64,000 nucleotides of DNA from Ptiloglossa arizonensis (GCF_051014685.1 NC_135058.1:5990811-6054810), one strand, 5' to 3'. Shown: positions 38,215-49,774, counted from the stretch's first letter. A program made the numbers and translations. The notes: generated from the sequence alone by a model not told the origin.

Positions 38215-38515
38215 ATACTTGAAGAATCGAAATTTTTGGTATTTTCCTGAGACCAAAGGTTGAAATTCAGGCATAAATTTTAGAAAATGTTTGATTTTGG
38301 GACTCTTGGTGTCAGTATACGATATTCGAGGAAGTGCCACGATTTCGCGGATTCTTAGAATTGACGTCAAATTCCAAGAATTTCCGCGAATCGGAATTTT
38401 GTTGGACTTTCGAACGAATTTCTGAATCATGGATCCCGATTTCCTTTGTATCAGGAGAACATGATAGTCGAAGACATATAGTTTTAAGTAGTTTTAGCAG
38501 TTTGATAGGATCGGG
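38215..38515 (+). repeat. C module (one-subunit form)
   Basis: Contains GAGACCAAAGGTTGAAATTC, GGACTCTTGGTGTCA, GAGGAAGTGCCACGATTTCG, GACGTCAAATTCCAAGAATT and TTTCGAACGAATTTCTGAA, in the same order as at 46190. It ends in GATAGGATCGGGTTAAAGAA, at the tail of L1. Confidence 0.75.
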
Positions 38516-38575
38516 TTAAAGAAATGGAAACAAATAATGGACAAAAATAAAGTTTCTGTTGTCAGTGAAATTAAT

Positions 38576-38581
38576 TTTATT
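38576..38581 (-). terminator. Polyadenylation signal of L1
   Basis: AATAAA on the minus strand, about 1.35 kb downstream of the TATA box, with GT/T-rich sequence beyond it. Confidence 0.4.
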
Positions 38582-39500
38582 TCAATACATCGATTCATCG
38601 GAAATACAATCGCTTTTCTTCGATCCATTAACATATTCGCACTTTCATACTCGTTACAAAAATGTTGTTCTTTAAAGTATTCTACTTGTGGAAAGTACTA
38701 TACCGTAAAGTACTCTACTGTATCGTAAAAATTACTATTCTAAACTCGCAGCCGATTAGCTCGGTACTACCCACGACGAATAATTATTGTTCGTCGCGAG
38801 TAATACCGATTACCAGGTCTCACCACGTGGAGGTTGCTGCGAGCGGAGACCCGGAGAGAGATAGATGGAATCAAAGTTCCATCGATCTCCCTCGACACGC
38901 GATACAAACGAAGATACTAAACCAAAGAGATGGAAGGAATCAATGTTCCTTCGATCTCCTCGTTTAGTTCTGTCAAGCAATTACATTATGGAAAAATTAG
39001 GCAAAATTGGAAAAAACGCGTCACGAACCGTGCAGTTGGTCCTACTAGGTCGGTCCCGTTTCCCCTCAGTGGGCCCGATTAGAGAGGAAATGCACGACGC
39101 CGTCCACTCATATAGAGTGCCCCGTTTCTCCCAACTTCGCGTCAGGAACCACGCAAAGCGTGGACCTAACTTACGAAGGATGACGAAGAGAGGGTCGTGT
39201 GGCACAGGGCTTCCACAGGGACCGATGCGAACACCTGCCCCTGTGTTCGCAGCATGTTCTCTCTGGAAGCGGACGCACCAGAAGAGACGGCGATCGACCG
39301 TTCGGACCACATACACGGCCGGTCACTTGCTTATGCAACAAGCAGTGGTGACCGGGCTGAGGAACGAGGAAGCGAGCAAAAAGAAGCTAAAGATTGGATA
39401 ATTGCTTGACAGATAACAGATATTTGTACACGGTGGCCTTAAAATTAACTTATTCCAAGCTAAACTAAAGATCCCACGGCGGTTGCGACGATAGTGTCCT

Positions 39501-39549
39501 CTTCGTTCTTCGTTCTTCGTTCTTCGTTCTTCGTTCTTCGTTCTTCGTT
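39501..39549 (+). repeat. Heptamer array (CTTCGTT)7 in L1
   Basis: Seven exact heptamers. L2 has three at the matching place and L0 has none. Confidence 0.9.
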
Positions 39550-39923
39550 CTCCGGTGTGCCTACCTAAGAGAAACCTAAAGTCAAGGCATGATGGAAAAA
39601 TGATAGAAAATAGAAATGAAGTTGGTTAGTGATTAAATACAGTCATGCAGTAACAAAGGAAATAAAGGCAACAATGACAAAAAAAATAAACATGTCAAAA
39701 CAAGTAGAAATTAAAATCAGAATACAAATGAAATGAATTAGACAAAGAAACAATTAAAAAAAAAAGAAAGGATCGAGAGAGTGGTCGCCAGTACTGACCA
39801 CCGCCTACCGGCGGCCAGTACCGGTTACCAGGGTGGGGGGTCCCCCTTCCGTAAACCTAAAACGAAGAGATCCGTCCACCTCGGAGGCTCCAGGAACAAT
39901 GAAATTTTAAACAACCGGGGGCT

Positions 39924-39934
39924 CCTTATATACC
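39924..39934 (-). promoter_or_regulatory. TATA box of L1
   Basis: GGTATATAAGG on the minus strand, 20-30 bases inside the junction with S. Confidence 0.5.
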
Positions 39935-39953
39935 CTCCCAAAGGTGACTTACC

Positions 39954-41690
39954 GTTTCTTCCATTGTCTTTCTTCGATCTAATCGAAATTTTCGAAGGCG
40001 AACGGTTTCGGTGAATGTTTGTTCATTTCCGCGATTCTTACTAACATTTATGTATATTCCCAATATTGATCGAACAATGTGCATCTTATTTATGTATTGC
40101 AATTAATTAAGAAACTTATAGAAATTGATTTTGATCGAGACTCGATGTTGAAACGTGTTTCGTAAAGTCTTTAAGCATGGAAAGTAACAATTGTTCATTA
40201 AATGCATTAAGTTAACATTTGTTTAATTCTTATAATTTACACAATACGCGTAGAAGTTGTGTTTTTTACATAAATGTGCCGAAATTCAATTAATCGCTTT
40301 TTTAGATAGAAAAATCATCGCGATGAAGACTTGTGAATCGATAATCGATACCTGTAGCCTTGAAAATGTCAGTTGGATCTCAGCGAAAAATTCCTTCGCG
40401 AACAAAGAATATTTCAACGAAATGATATTTTAAGCCATTATTTATACTAGTACATTGTTAATAATTGTTTAATCTACAGTCCTACGACGGTTGATAATAA
40501 ATATGATAAATAAACATCGAGATATTGCGAAATCTTCGAAGGCGGACGGTTTCGGTTAATGTTTGTTCATTTCCGCGATTATTATTAACATTTATGCATG
40601 TTCCCAATATTGATCGAACAATATGCATCTTATTTAGGTATCATAAATCATTAGTTAGTTTTCAGAAATTAATTGATTTCGAAAATGAAAGCAAAATATT
40701 GATATTCATATATTTCTCGATTTGCAACCTAAATTAATCTTTATAAGCAAATTATTCATTTACAATGCAAAAGAAAATGCATTTTGTAACATTCATATTC
40801 CCAAATTTTACAGTGCAAACCATTAATTAGTTTACAAATGTTAATTTTCATAAAAAATGGAGAAATATATGTATACCAAACTCTTCGTTAAATTTTCCGA
40901 TAAAATTTAATTCACATACTGTAACATAAAAGTTCGGAACGTGGAAAAATGTTTCTAACAATCGCCTAGAGACATAAACATTCGCTAAAGCAATTCGCCT
41001 TGCCAGATATCGCAATATCTTGATGTTTGTTTATCATAATTATTAACAACCGTCGTAGGACCGTAGATTAAACAATTATTAACAATGTCCTAGTATAAAT
41101 AATGGCTTAAAATATCATTTCGTTGAAATATTCTTTGTTCGCGATGGAATTGTTCTTATTGAGATCAAACCGACATTGTCAAGGCTGGAAATGTTTATCG
41201 ATTCACAAACGTCTATCACGATGGTTTTTCTATCTAGAAAAGCGATTAATTGAATTTCGACGCTTTTACATCAAGAATACAGCTTCCACGCATAATCCGA
41301 AAATTATAAGAACGAAACAAATGTTAAATTAATGTATCTAATAAACAATTGTTACTTTCCATGCTTTAAAACTTTCCGAAACACGTTTTACTATAAATCT
41401 CGATCAAAAACAATTTCTGTAAGTTACTTAATCATTCTTAATGCATAAATAAGATGCACATTGTTCAATTAATATTGAGAACATGCATAAATGTTAGTAA
41501 CAATCGCGGAAATGAACAAACATTCACCGAAACCGTTCGTCTTCGCAGATTTTGCAATATCTCGATGTTTATTTATCATATTCATTAACAATCGTCGTGG
41601 GACCGTAGATTAAACAATTATTAACAATGTTCTAGTATAAATAATGGCTTGAAAGTCATTACTTTCTGGAAATATTTGTTAGATCGAACA
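39954..41690. repeat. S satellite, nested palindrome centred near 40.77 kb
   Basis: S sequence runs forward to about 40770, then reverse. For example, 40428-40560 (TTAAGCCATTATTTATACTA onward) pairs with 40980-41112. From 41113 to 41690 minus-oriented S continues for one more unit. Confidence 0.85.
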
Positions 41691-41818
41691 AAGACAATCG
41701 AAGTAACCGTGCGATAAAATAAATGAATATTTCTCTACATATCGAAAAAATAGTTTGTATGCATGTATATTCCGAACGCTCAGTGACACACATATGTCAC
41801 ACGGCAATGAAGTGGGTT

Positions 41819-41924
41819 GCCATCTACTAGAGAATAGGTAAACTACACTTAAGGTGTGAAAACACCTGGCGGAGAAACGCTCAAGTTTGTTGAGGAATTG
41901 TTGTTATTTCCACCAATAGATAGC
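41819..41924 (+). repeat. M core copy 4
   Basis: Outer stem GCCATCTA / TAGATAGC has one mismatch. The inner hairpin AGGTGT-GAAA-ACACCT is perfect. Confidence 0.8.
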
Positions 41925-42670
41925 GCCACAAGCATAATTTACCGACATTACAGATAAGTAATTCCATTTGTATGGTATTCCCTACCGTGCAATAAAATAA
42001 ATAAATATTTTTGTACAAAGTTTCGTATGTATCATCTTTCGAATAAATGTAAAGTTAAACGAAATCAGCGTAATGAAATTTCTCTGCATTCTAGCCTTCC
42101 TTTATACATTTAAAAAAATCTTTGATACCTCGAAATCATGGCTACACATATCGATTATCGACTCACAAGTGTTTATCACGATGATTTTTCTACATAGAAA
42201 AGCGATTAATCGAAATTCAGCACGTTTGAGTAAGAAATACAAATTCTACGCGTATTGTGTAAATTATGAGAATTAAATAAATGCTAAACTATTGCACTAA
42301 ATAGACAATTATTACTTTCCTTGCATTCAAACTTTACGAAACAAGTTTTTACTTTGAATCTCGATCAAAATCAATTTCTATAAGTATAATCATTTACCAT
42401 GCATAAATAAGATACATATTGTTCGATTAATATTCGGAACATGCATAAATGTTAGTAACAATCGCGAAAGTTAACAAATATGTTCTCCAAGAGACGGCAA
42501 CCCATATAATTACCACGTTGCAAATGTTTGGAATTTCAGATCATATTTGCATGCATCACAAACAATAATTTCGATATGTAGAGAAATATTTATTTATTTT
42601 ATCACACGGTAGGGAATATTATACAAATGGGATTACTTATCTTTAATGTCGGTAAATTTATGCTCGTGGC
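41925..42670 (-). repeat. M flank and minus-oriented S between M copies 4 and 5
   Basis: Contains the M downstream flank (ACCGACATTACAGATAAGTA, CCGTGCAATAAAATAAATAA), then S in reverse (TCGATTATCGA at about 42150, ACGCGTATTGTGTAAATT), and then the flank of copy 5. Confidence 0.75.
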
Positions 42671-42776
42671 GCTATCTATTGGTGGAAATAAGAACAATTC
42701 CTCAACAAACTTGAGCGTTTCTCCACCAGGTGTTTTCACACCTTAAGTGTAGTTTGCCTATTCTCTAGTAGATGGC
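42671..42776 (-). repeat. M core copy 5
   Basis: Inverted relative to copy 4, with which it forms a further palindrome about a point near 42.3 kb. Has CCACCAGG where most copies have CCGCCAGG, which breaks the small GCG stem. Confidence 0.8.
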
Positions 42777-44067
42777 AACCCACTTCATTGCCGTGTGACA
42801 TATGTGTATCACTGAGCGTTCAGAATATATATTTGCATATATACAAACTATAATTTCGATATGTAGAGAAATATTCATTTATTTTATCGCACGGTTACTT
42901 CGATTGTCTTTGTTCGATCTAACAAATATTTCCAGAAAGTGATGACTTTCAAGCCATTATTTATGCTAAAACAATGTTAATAATTGTTCAAACTACGGTC
43001 CTACGACGGTTATTAATAATTATGATAAATAAACATCAAGATATTGCAAAATCTGCGAAGGCGAACGGTTTCTGTGAATGTTTCTTCCTCTATGCGATTG
43101 TTATTAACTTTTTCGCGTGCTCCCAATATTAATCGAACAATGTACATCTTATCTATGCATTACAAATGTTTAAGTAACTTATAGAAATTGATTTTGATCG
43201 AGATTCGAAGTGAAAACGTCTTTCATAAAGATTTAATGCATAGAAAGTAATAATTGTCTATTTGGTACATTACTTTAACATTTATTTAATTCTTATAATT
43301 TACACAATACGTGCAGAAGTTGCATTTTTTACTTAAAAGTGTCACAATTCAATTAATCGCTTTTCTAAATAGAAAAATTATCGTGATGAACACTTGTGAA
43401 TCGATCATCGATACCTGTAACCTTGAGAATATCAGTTGGATCTCAACGAAAAATTCCTTCGTGAACAAAGAATATTTTAACGAAATGATATTTTAAGCCA
43501 TTATTTATACTAGGACATTGTTAATAATTGCTTAAACTATGGTCCAACGACGGTTGTTAATGATTATGATAAATAAACATCAAGATATTGCAAAATCTAT
43601 GAAGGAGAACGGTTTTGGTAAATGTTTTTTCATTTGCGTGATTGTTATTAACATTTACGCACGTTCCGAATATTAACATTACAATGTGCATCTTGTTTGT
43701 GCATTATAAGTCATTAATTACTTTACAAATATTAATTTCGATCGAAAATCGAGAAACATATGAATACCACGTTTTACTTCAATTCTCGATGCAATTTAAT
43801 TTCTATAGGCAAATCAATAATTTACAATGCATAACTAAGATGCATTCTCTCACATAAATGTTCGAAACATGCATAAATGTTAATAACAATTGCGTGGATG
43901 AACAACAATTCACTGAAACCGTTCCCCTTCGCAGATTTCGCAATATCTTGATGTTCATTCATCAGAATTGTTAACAACCGTCGTAGCACCATGGTATAAA
44001 AAATTATTAACAATGTCCTGGTATAAATAATGGATTAAAACATTATTTCGTTGAAGTATTTTTCATT
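42777..44067 (+). repeat. S satellite, two forward units then reverse
   Basis: Units start near 42955 and 43487. At about 43860 the direction flips (AACAATGTCCTGGTATAAAT near 44010). Confidence 0.8.
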
Positions 44068-44230
44068 CGCGAAATCGTGGCACTTCCTCGCATATCATAT
44101 ACTCCTGACAACAAGAGTCCCAACATTGAACATTTTCTACAATTTATGTCTGAATTTCATCCTTTGGTATGAGGAGAACACTGTCGCCAAGGAAGTATGC
44201 ATTTCGATTTCTCAAGTACTAATCAAATGT
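44068..44230 (-). repeat. C module fragment, inverted
   Basis: CGAAATCGTGGCACTTCCTC, CAAGAGTCCCAACATTGAAC and GGAGAACACTGTCGCCAAGG match C at 46190-46340 in reverse complement. No L element is attached. Confidence 0.75.
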
Positions 44231-44722
44231 TACATCGATATATCTAATAGACAATTATTACTTTCCATATTTTAAAACTTTAAGAAACACCTCTTTACTT
44301 CGGAGCTCGATCAAAATTAATTTCTATAAGTTTCTTAATCATTTGTGATGCATAAATAAGATGCACATTGTTCGATGAATATTGGGAACATACATAAATG
44401 TTAGTAACAATCGCGGAAATGAAAAAACATTCACCGAAATCATTCGCTTTCACAGATTTCGCAATATCTTCATGTTTATTTATCATAATTATTAACAATC
44501 GTCGTAGGACCATAGTTGAAACTATTATCAATGTCCTAGTATAAATAATGGCTTAAAAGCCATCAATTTCGTGAAATATTCGTTAGATCGAACAAAAACA
44601 ATAGAAGTAACAGTGCGATAAACTAAATGAATATTTGTCTCGATAAATTATAGTTTGTATGCATGGAGATATATTCTGAACGCGTAATTCCATACATTTG
44701 TAGCGCGGTAATTACATGGGTT
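44231..44722 (-). repeat. S satellite, reverse, then M upstream flank
   Basis: S in reverse to about 44590, then the M flank (CAGTGCGATAAACTAAATGA, GAACGCGTAATTCC). Confidence 0.75.
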
Positions 44723-44829
44723 GCCATCTATTGGAGAAAGGGTTAAATTACACTTAAGGGGTGAAAACACCTGGCGGAGAAACGCTCAAGTTCGTCGAGG
44801 AATTGTTCCGACTTTCATCAATAGATGGG
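44723..44829 (+). repeat. M core copy 6
   Basis: 107 bases. CCATCTATTG and CAATAGATGG still pair over 10 bases. Its upstream flank is repeated about 280 bases later (44880-45010) without a second full core. Confidence 0.8.
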
Positions 44830-45579
44830 CCCACAAGCTTTAGCTACCGACATTACAGATAAGTATCTCTTTTCGAATGCCATTGCCTACCGTGCGATAA
44901 AATAAATGAATATTTCTCTACATATCGAAATAATTATTTGTATGCATGCAAATATATTCTGAACGCGTAATTCCAAATATTTGTAGCGTGGTAATTATAT
45001 GGGTTGTTCTCTATTGGAGAACAGGTTTGTTAATTTTCACGATTTTTGTTAATATTTATGCATGTTCCCAATATTAATCGAACAATGTGTATCTTATTTA
45101 TGCTTTATAAATTATTATACTTATAGAAATTGATTTTGATAGAGATTCAATATAAAAACTTGTTTAGTAAAGTTTTAAAGCATGAAAAGTAATAATTGTC
45201 TGTTTTGTGGATTAATTTTACATTTATTTAATTCTCATAATTTACAGAATACGCGTAGAAGTGGTACTTTTTACTGAAAAGTGCTGAAATTCGATTAATG
45301 GTTTTTCTATATAAAAAAATCATCGTGATAAACACTTGTGCATCGATAATCGATATGTATAGCCTTAATTTCAAGGTATCAAAGACTTTGTTAAATGTAT
45401 AAAGGAAGGCTAGAATGCAGAGAAATCACATTACGCTGATTTCCATTAATTTTACACTTATTCGATAGATCATACGTACAAAAGTTTGTACATCAATATT
45501 TATTTATTTTACCGCACGGTAGGGAATTTCATACAAATGGAATTACTTATCTGTAATGTCGATAAATTATGTTCGTGGC
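44830..45579 (+). repeat. M flank repeat and forward S fragment
   Basis: After the second M flank the sequence enters forward S at about 45030 (TTAATTTTCACGATTTTTG, CATGTTCCCAATATTAATCG) and returns to inverted M flank at about 45470. Confidence 0.75.
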
Positions 45580-45685
45580 GCTACCTATTGGTATAAACTA
45601 GAACAATTCTTCGACAAACTTGAGCGTTTCTCCACCAGGTGTTTTCACACCTTAAGGGTAGTTTACCTATTCTCCAGTAGATGGA
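45580..45685 (-). repeat. M core copy 7
   Basis: Most diverged core inside the arm: outer stem ends read TCCATCTACTGG and CCAATAGGTAGC. Confidence 0.8.
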
Positions 45686-46189
45686 AACTCACTTCATTGG
45701 CGTGTATCATATGTGTGTCACTGAGCGTTCAGAACACCATCCAGAGTATAATTTCGATATATAGAGAAATATCCATTTATTTTATCGCACGTTTACTTCG
45801 ATTGTCTTTGTTCGATCTAACGAATATTTTAAGAAATTGATGGCTTTCTAGCCATTATTTATACCGGGACATTGTCAAAAATTGTTTAATCTACGGTCCA
45901 ACGAAGGTTGTTAATAATTATGATAAATAAATGTCATGATATTGCAAAATCTGCGAAGGCGAATAGTTTCGGTGAATGTTTATTCATTTCCGGGAGTTTT
46001 ACTAACATTCATGCATGTTTCCAATATTAATCGAACAATGCGCATCTTATTTATGCATCACAAATGATTAAGAAACTTATAGAAATTAATTTTGATCGAG
46101 CTTCGAAGTAAAGAGATGATTCTTAAAGTTTTAAAATATGAAAAGTAATAATTGTCTATAAGATGTATCAATGTAACATTTGATTAATA
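45686..46189 (+). repeat. M flank and forward S fragment
   Basis: GTCTTTGTTCGATCTAACGA and then S from ATGGCTTTCTAGCCATTATT, with a variant AAATAAATGTCATGATATTG. Confidence 0.75.
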
Positions 46190-46625
46190 CTTGAAAAATC
46201 GAAATGCATACCTCCTTGGCGAAAGTGTTCTCCTCGTACCAAAGGTTGAAATTCAGACATAAATTTTATAAAATGTTCGATTTTGGGACTCTTCGTGTCA
46301 GGGGTATACGATATGCGAGGAAGTGCCACGATTTCGTGGATTTTTAGAAATGACGTCAAATTCTAAGAATTTCCACGAATTGAGATTTTTTGGGATTTTC
46401 GAACGAATTTCTGAACTTTTGCTAGATCTTTCGTTGATTTTTGGCTTTGGTAACGGGAGGACACGATACTCGAGAAGGTATTCCTATTCCGAGGATTTTT
46501 GGAAATGTCGTCAAATTCCAAAAGTTTCTGCGAATTAAGATTTTGCGCGATTTCCGAATGAATTTCTGAACATTGGCCAAATTTTTCGACGATTTTGGAA
46601 CTTTGGTAATTTAGCAATGTGGTAG
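46190..46625 (+). repeat. C module (two-subunit form)
   Basis: Same landmarks as at 38215, but the GTCAAATTC...GAATTTCTGAAC segment occurs twice (about 46351 and 46507, spacing about 155). Ends at GGTAGGATCCGGTTAAGGAA. Confidence 0.8.
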
Positions 46626-46691
46626 GATCCGGTTAAGGAATTGGAGACAAATAATGGGTAAAAAGAAGCTTTTGTTGTTACTAAAAATGAC

Positions 46692-46697
46692 TTTATT
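46692..46697 (-). terminator. Polyadenylation signal of L2
   Basis: AATAAA on the minus strand, about 1.72 kb from the TATA box. Confidence 0.4.
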
Positions 46698-48050
46698 CAA
46701 AGATATCGATACATGGGTGATACAATCTCATTCTTTCGTTTAATTAACATACTCGAGCATTCATACGCACTATAAAAATGTTACTTTTCAAGGTATTCAA
46801 CTTTTCTTATCTTAAATAATCATTCTAAATTCGCAGCCAATTAGCTCGATATTACTCGCAGCGAGTAATACCGATTACCAGGTCTCACCACGTGGAGGTT
46901 GCTGCGAGCGGAGACCCGGAGAGAGATAGATGGAATCAAAGTTCCATCGATCTCCCTCGACGCGCGATACAAACGAAGATACCAAACCAAAGAGATGGAA
47001 GGAATCAATGTTCCTTCGATCTCCTCGTTTAGTTCTGCCGAGCAATTAAATTATGGAAAAATTAGGCAAAATTGGGAAAGACGCGACACGAACCGTGCAG
47101 TTGGTCCTACTAGGTCTATCCCGTTTCCCCTCCGTGGTTCCGATTCCAGAGAAAACGAACGACGCCTACCACTCCCCTAGAGGAGTGCCCCATTTCTCCA
47201 TCTTTACGACGAGAGGGTCTTATTTTGGAGGCTTTCGCAGGGACCGGCAAAAATGCCTGCTCCTGTGCTCGCAACATGCCCCCTCTGGAAGCGGATACAC
47301 CGGAAGAGACGGCGATAGACCGTTCGGACTACTTACACGGCCGGCCACTTGCTTGTACAAGAAGCAGTGGTGACCGGACAGAGGAACGAGGAAGCGAGCA
47401 AAATTAAGCTAAAGATTGGATAATTGCTTGGCAGATCACAGCCTTAAAACTAACTTATTCTAACTGCAGAGATAGAAGGAATCAATGTTCCTTCGATCTC
47501 CTCGTTTAATTCTGCCGAGCAATTACATTATGGAAAAATTAGGCAAAATTGGGAAATACGCGACGCGAACCGAAGAGTTGCTCCTACTAGGTCGGTCCCG
47601 TTTCCCCCCAGTGGGCCCGATTCTCAAGGAAATGCGCGACGCCGTCCACTCCTCTAGAGGAGTGCCCCGTTTCTCCCAACTCCGCAGCCAGGAGCCACGC
47701 AGAGCGTGGACCTGACTCACGAAGGATGACGAAGAGAGGGTCTTATGATGGATCAAGGGCTTCCGCAGGGACCGGTGCGAACACCTGCCCCTGTGTTCGC
47801 AGCATATACTCTCTCAAAGCGGACGCACCAGAAGAGACGGCGATCGAGCGTTCGGCCCACCTCCACGGCCGGTCACTTGCTTATGCAACAAGCAGAGGTG
47901 GCCGGACTGAGATACGAACAAGCGAGCAAAAAGAAGCTAAAGATTGGATAATTGCTCGGCAGATCACAGATATTCGTACACGGTGACCTTAAAACTAACT
48001 TAGTCTATACTTGGAATCAACAGTCCCGCGGAGGTTGCAATACATCGGTC

Positions 48051-48071
48051 CTCTTCGTTCTTCGTTCTTCG
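48051..48071 (+). repeat. Heptamer array (CTTCGTT)3 in L2
   Basis: Three copies at the position where L1 has seven. Confidence 0.85.
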
Positions 48072-48410
48072 TTTTCCGATACATCTAAGAGAATGTATCT
48101 AAGAGAAACCTAAGAGTAACCTAAAGTCAAGCCATAATAGAAAATAGAAATGAATTTGGTTAGTGGAAAAAAATAAACATGTAAAAACAAGTAGAAATTA
48201 AAGTCAGAGAACAAATGAAACAAATTAGACAAAGAAACAATTAAAAAAAAAAGAAAGGATTGAGAGAATGGTCGCCAGTACTGACCACCGCCTACCGGCA
48301 GCCAGTACCGGTTACCAGGGTGGGGGGTCCCCCTTCCATAAACCTAAAACGAAGAGATCCGTCCACCTCGGAGGCTCCAGGAACAATGAAATTTTAAACA
48401 ACCGGCGGCT

Positions 48411-48421
48411 CCTTATATACC
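48411..48421 (-). promoter_or_regulatory. TATA box of L2
   Basis: GGTATATAAGG on the minus strand, preceded by GGTAAGTCACTGGTAAGTGA, which holds two GGTAAGT words. Confidence 0.5.
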
Positions 48422-48450
48422 CGCCGCAAGGTCACTTACCAGTGACTTAC

Positions 48451-49774
48451 CGTTACTTCCATTGTCTTTGTTCGATCTAAACGAATATTTCAAGAAATTG
48501 ATGGCTTTTTAGCCATTATTTATACTAGAACATTGTTAATAATTGTTTAATCCACGATCCTACGACGGTTGTTAATAAATATGATAAATAAACATCGAGA
48601 TATCGCGAAATCTTCGAAGACGAACGGTTTCGGTGAATGTTTGTTCATTTCCGCGATTGTTACTAACATTTATGCATGTTCCCAATATTCATCGAACAAT
48701 GTGTTTCTCATGTATGTATTGCAATTAATTAAGAAAATTATAGAAATTGATTTTAATCGAGACTCGATGTTAAAACGTGTTTTGTAAAGTTTTAAAGCAT
48801 GGAAAGTAACAATTGTTCATTAGATACATTAATTTAACATTTGTTTAATTCTTACAATTTACACAATACGCGTAGAAGTGGTATTTTTTACATAAAAGTG
48901 CCAAAATTCAATTAATCGCTGTTCTGGATAGAAAAATCATCGCGATGTATACTTGTGAATCGATAATCGATACCTGTAGCCTTGAGAATGTCAGTTGGAT
49001 CTCAGCGAAAAATTCATTCGCGAACAAAGAATATTTCAACGGAATGATATTTTAAGCCATTATTTATACAAGGACATTGTTAATAATTGTCTAAAGTATT
49101 GTCCTACGACGGTTGTTAATAAATATGATAAATAAACATCGAGATATCGCGAAATCTTCGAAGACGAACGGTTTCGGTGAATGTTTGTTCATTTCCGCGA
49201 TTGTTACTAACATTTATGCATGTTCCCAATATTCATCGAACAATGTGTTTCTCATGTATGTATTGCAATTAATTAAGAAAATTATAGAAATTGATTTTAA
49301 TCGAGACTCGATGTTAAAACGTGTTTTGTAAAGTTTTAAAGCATGGAAAGTAACAATTGTTCATTAGATACATTAATTTAACATTTGTTTAATTCTTACA
49401 ATTTACACAATACGCGTAGAAGTGGTATTTTTTACATAAAAGTGCCAAAATTCAATTAATCGCTGTTCTGGATAGAAAAATCATCGCGATCTATACTTGT
49501 GAATCGATAATCGATACCTGTAGCCTTGAGAATGTCAGTTGGATCTCAGCGAAAAATTCATTCGCGAACAAAGAATATTTCAACGGAATGATATTTTAAG
49601 CCATTATTTATACAAGGACATTGTTAATAATTGTCTAAAGTATGGTCCTACGACGGTTGGTAATAATTATGATAAACAAATATCAAGATATTGCGAAATC
49701 TGCGAAGGCGAATTGTTTTAGCGAATGTTTATGTCTCTAGGCGATTGTTATAAACATTTTTGTACGTTCCGAAC
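48451..49774 (+). repeat. Near-identical tandem of the 544-bp S unit
   Basis: 48558-49099 equals 49102-49643 (542 bases) except for 48947 G against 49491 C. A third partial unit runs from 49588 to the spacer. CGATAATCGATA lies at 48961 and 49505. Identical 72-residue frames in both units are repeat translations. Confidence 0.95.

Larger units (their letters stand above)
38516..39953 (-). repeat. L element, copy L1
   Basis: Minus-strand order: TATA box at 39924-39934, GC-rich leader with the GTGGTC/GACCAC and GGGGGACCCCCC-type palindromes, a CGAAGAA heptamer array (39501-39549), one subrepeat of about 480 bp (where L0 and L2 have two), hairpins at 38927-38958 and 38858-38889, the CGCGACGAACAATAATTATT end, and AATAAA at 38576-38581. 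The longest frames (plus 38865-39401, minus 39316-38981) have no recognisable domain and are not conserved in frame. Confidence 0.8.
46626..48450 (-). repeat. L element, copy L2
   Basis: Two subrepeats (47469-47950 and 46992-47468), three hairpins, a short heptamer array (48051-48071), TATA box at 48411-48421 and AATAAA at 46692-46697. Compared with L1 it carries one more subrepeat and fewer heptamers. CACTCCTCT/AGAGGAGTG at about 47170 and 47648 is an 18-base perfect palindrome lost in L1 (CTCATATAGAGTG). Confidence 0.8.
37825..49774 (+). repeat. Left arm of an 11,950-bp perfect inverted repeat
   Basis: Every segment I compared with the reverse complement of 50641-62590 is identical, including segments at 37861-37980, 39601-39660, 44041-44100, 45841-45900 and 49681-49740. 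All translated frames in the two arms are also identical at mirrored positions. The pairing rule is x plus y equals 100415. The first mismatches are 37824 (A) against 62591 (C where T is expected) outside, and 49775 against 50640 inside. Contents in order: S, C, L1, S arrays in both orientations, M copies 4 to 7, C, L2 and the S tandem. Confidence 0.9.

Noticed and set aside
48569..49331. Two identical 72-residue frames as a duplicated gene
   Set aside because: They are translations of the duplicated 544-bp satellite unit and decay in the other units.
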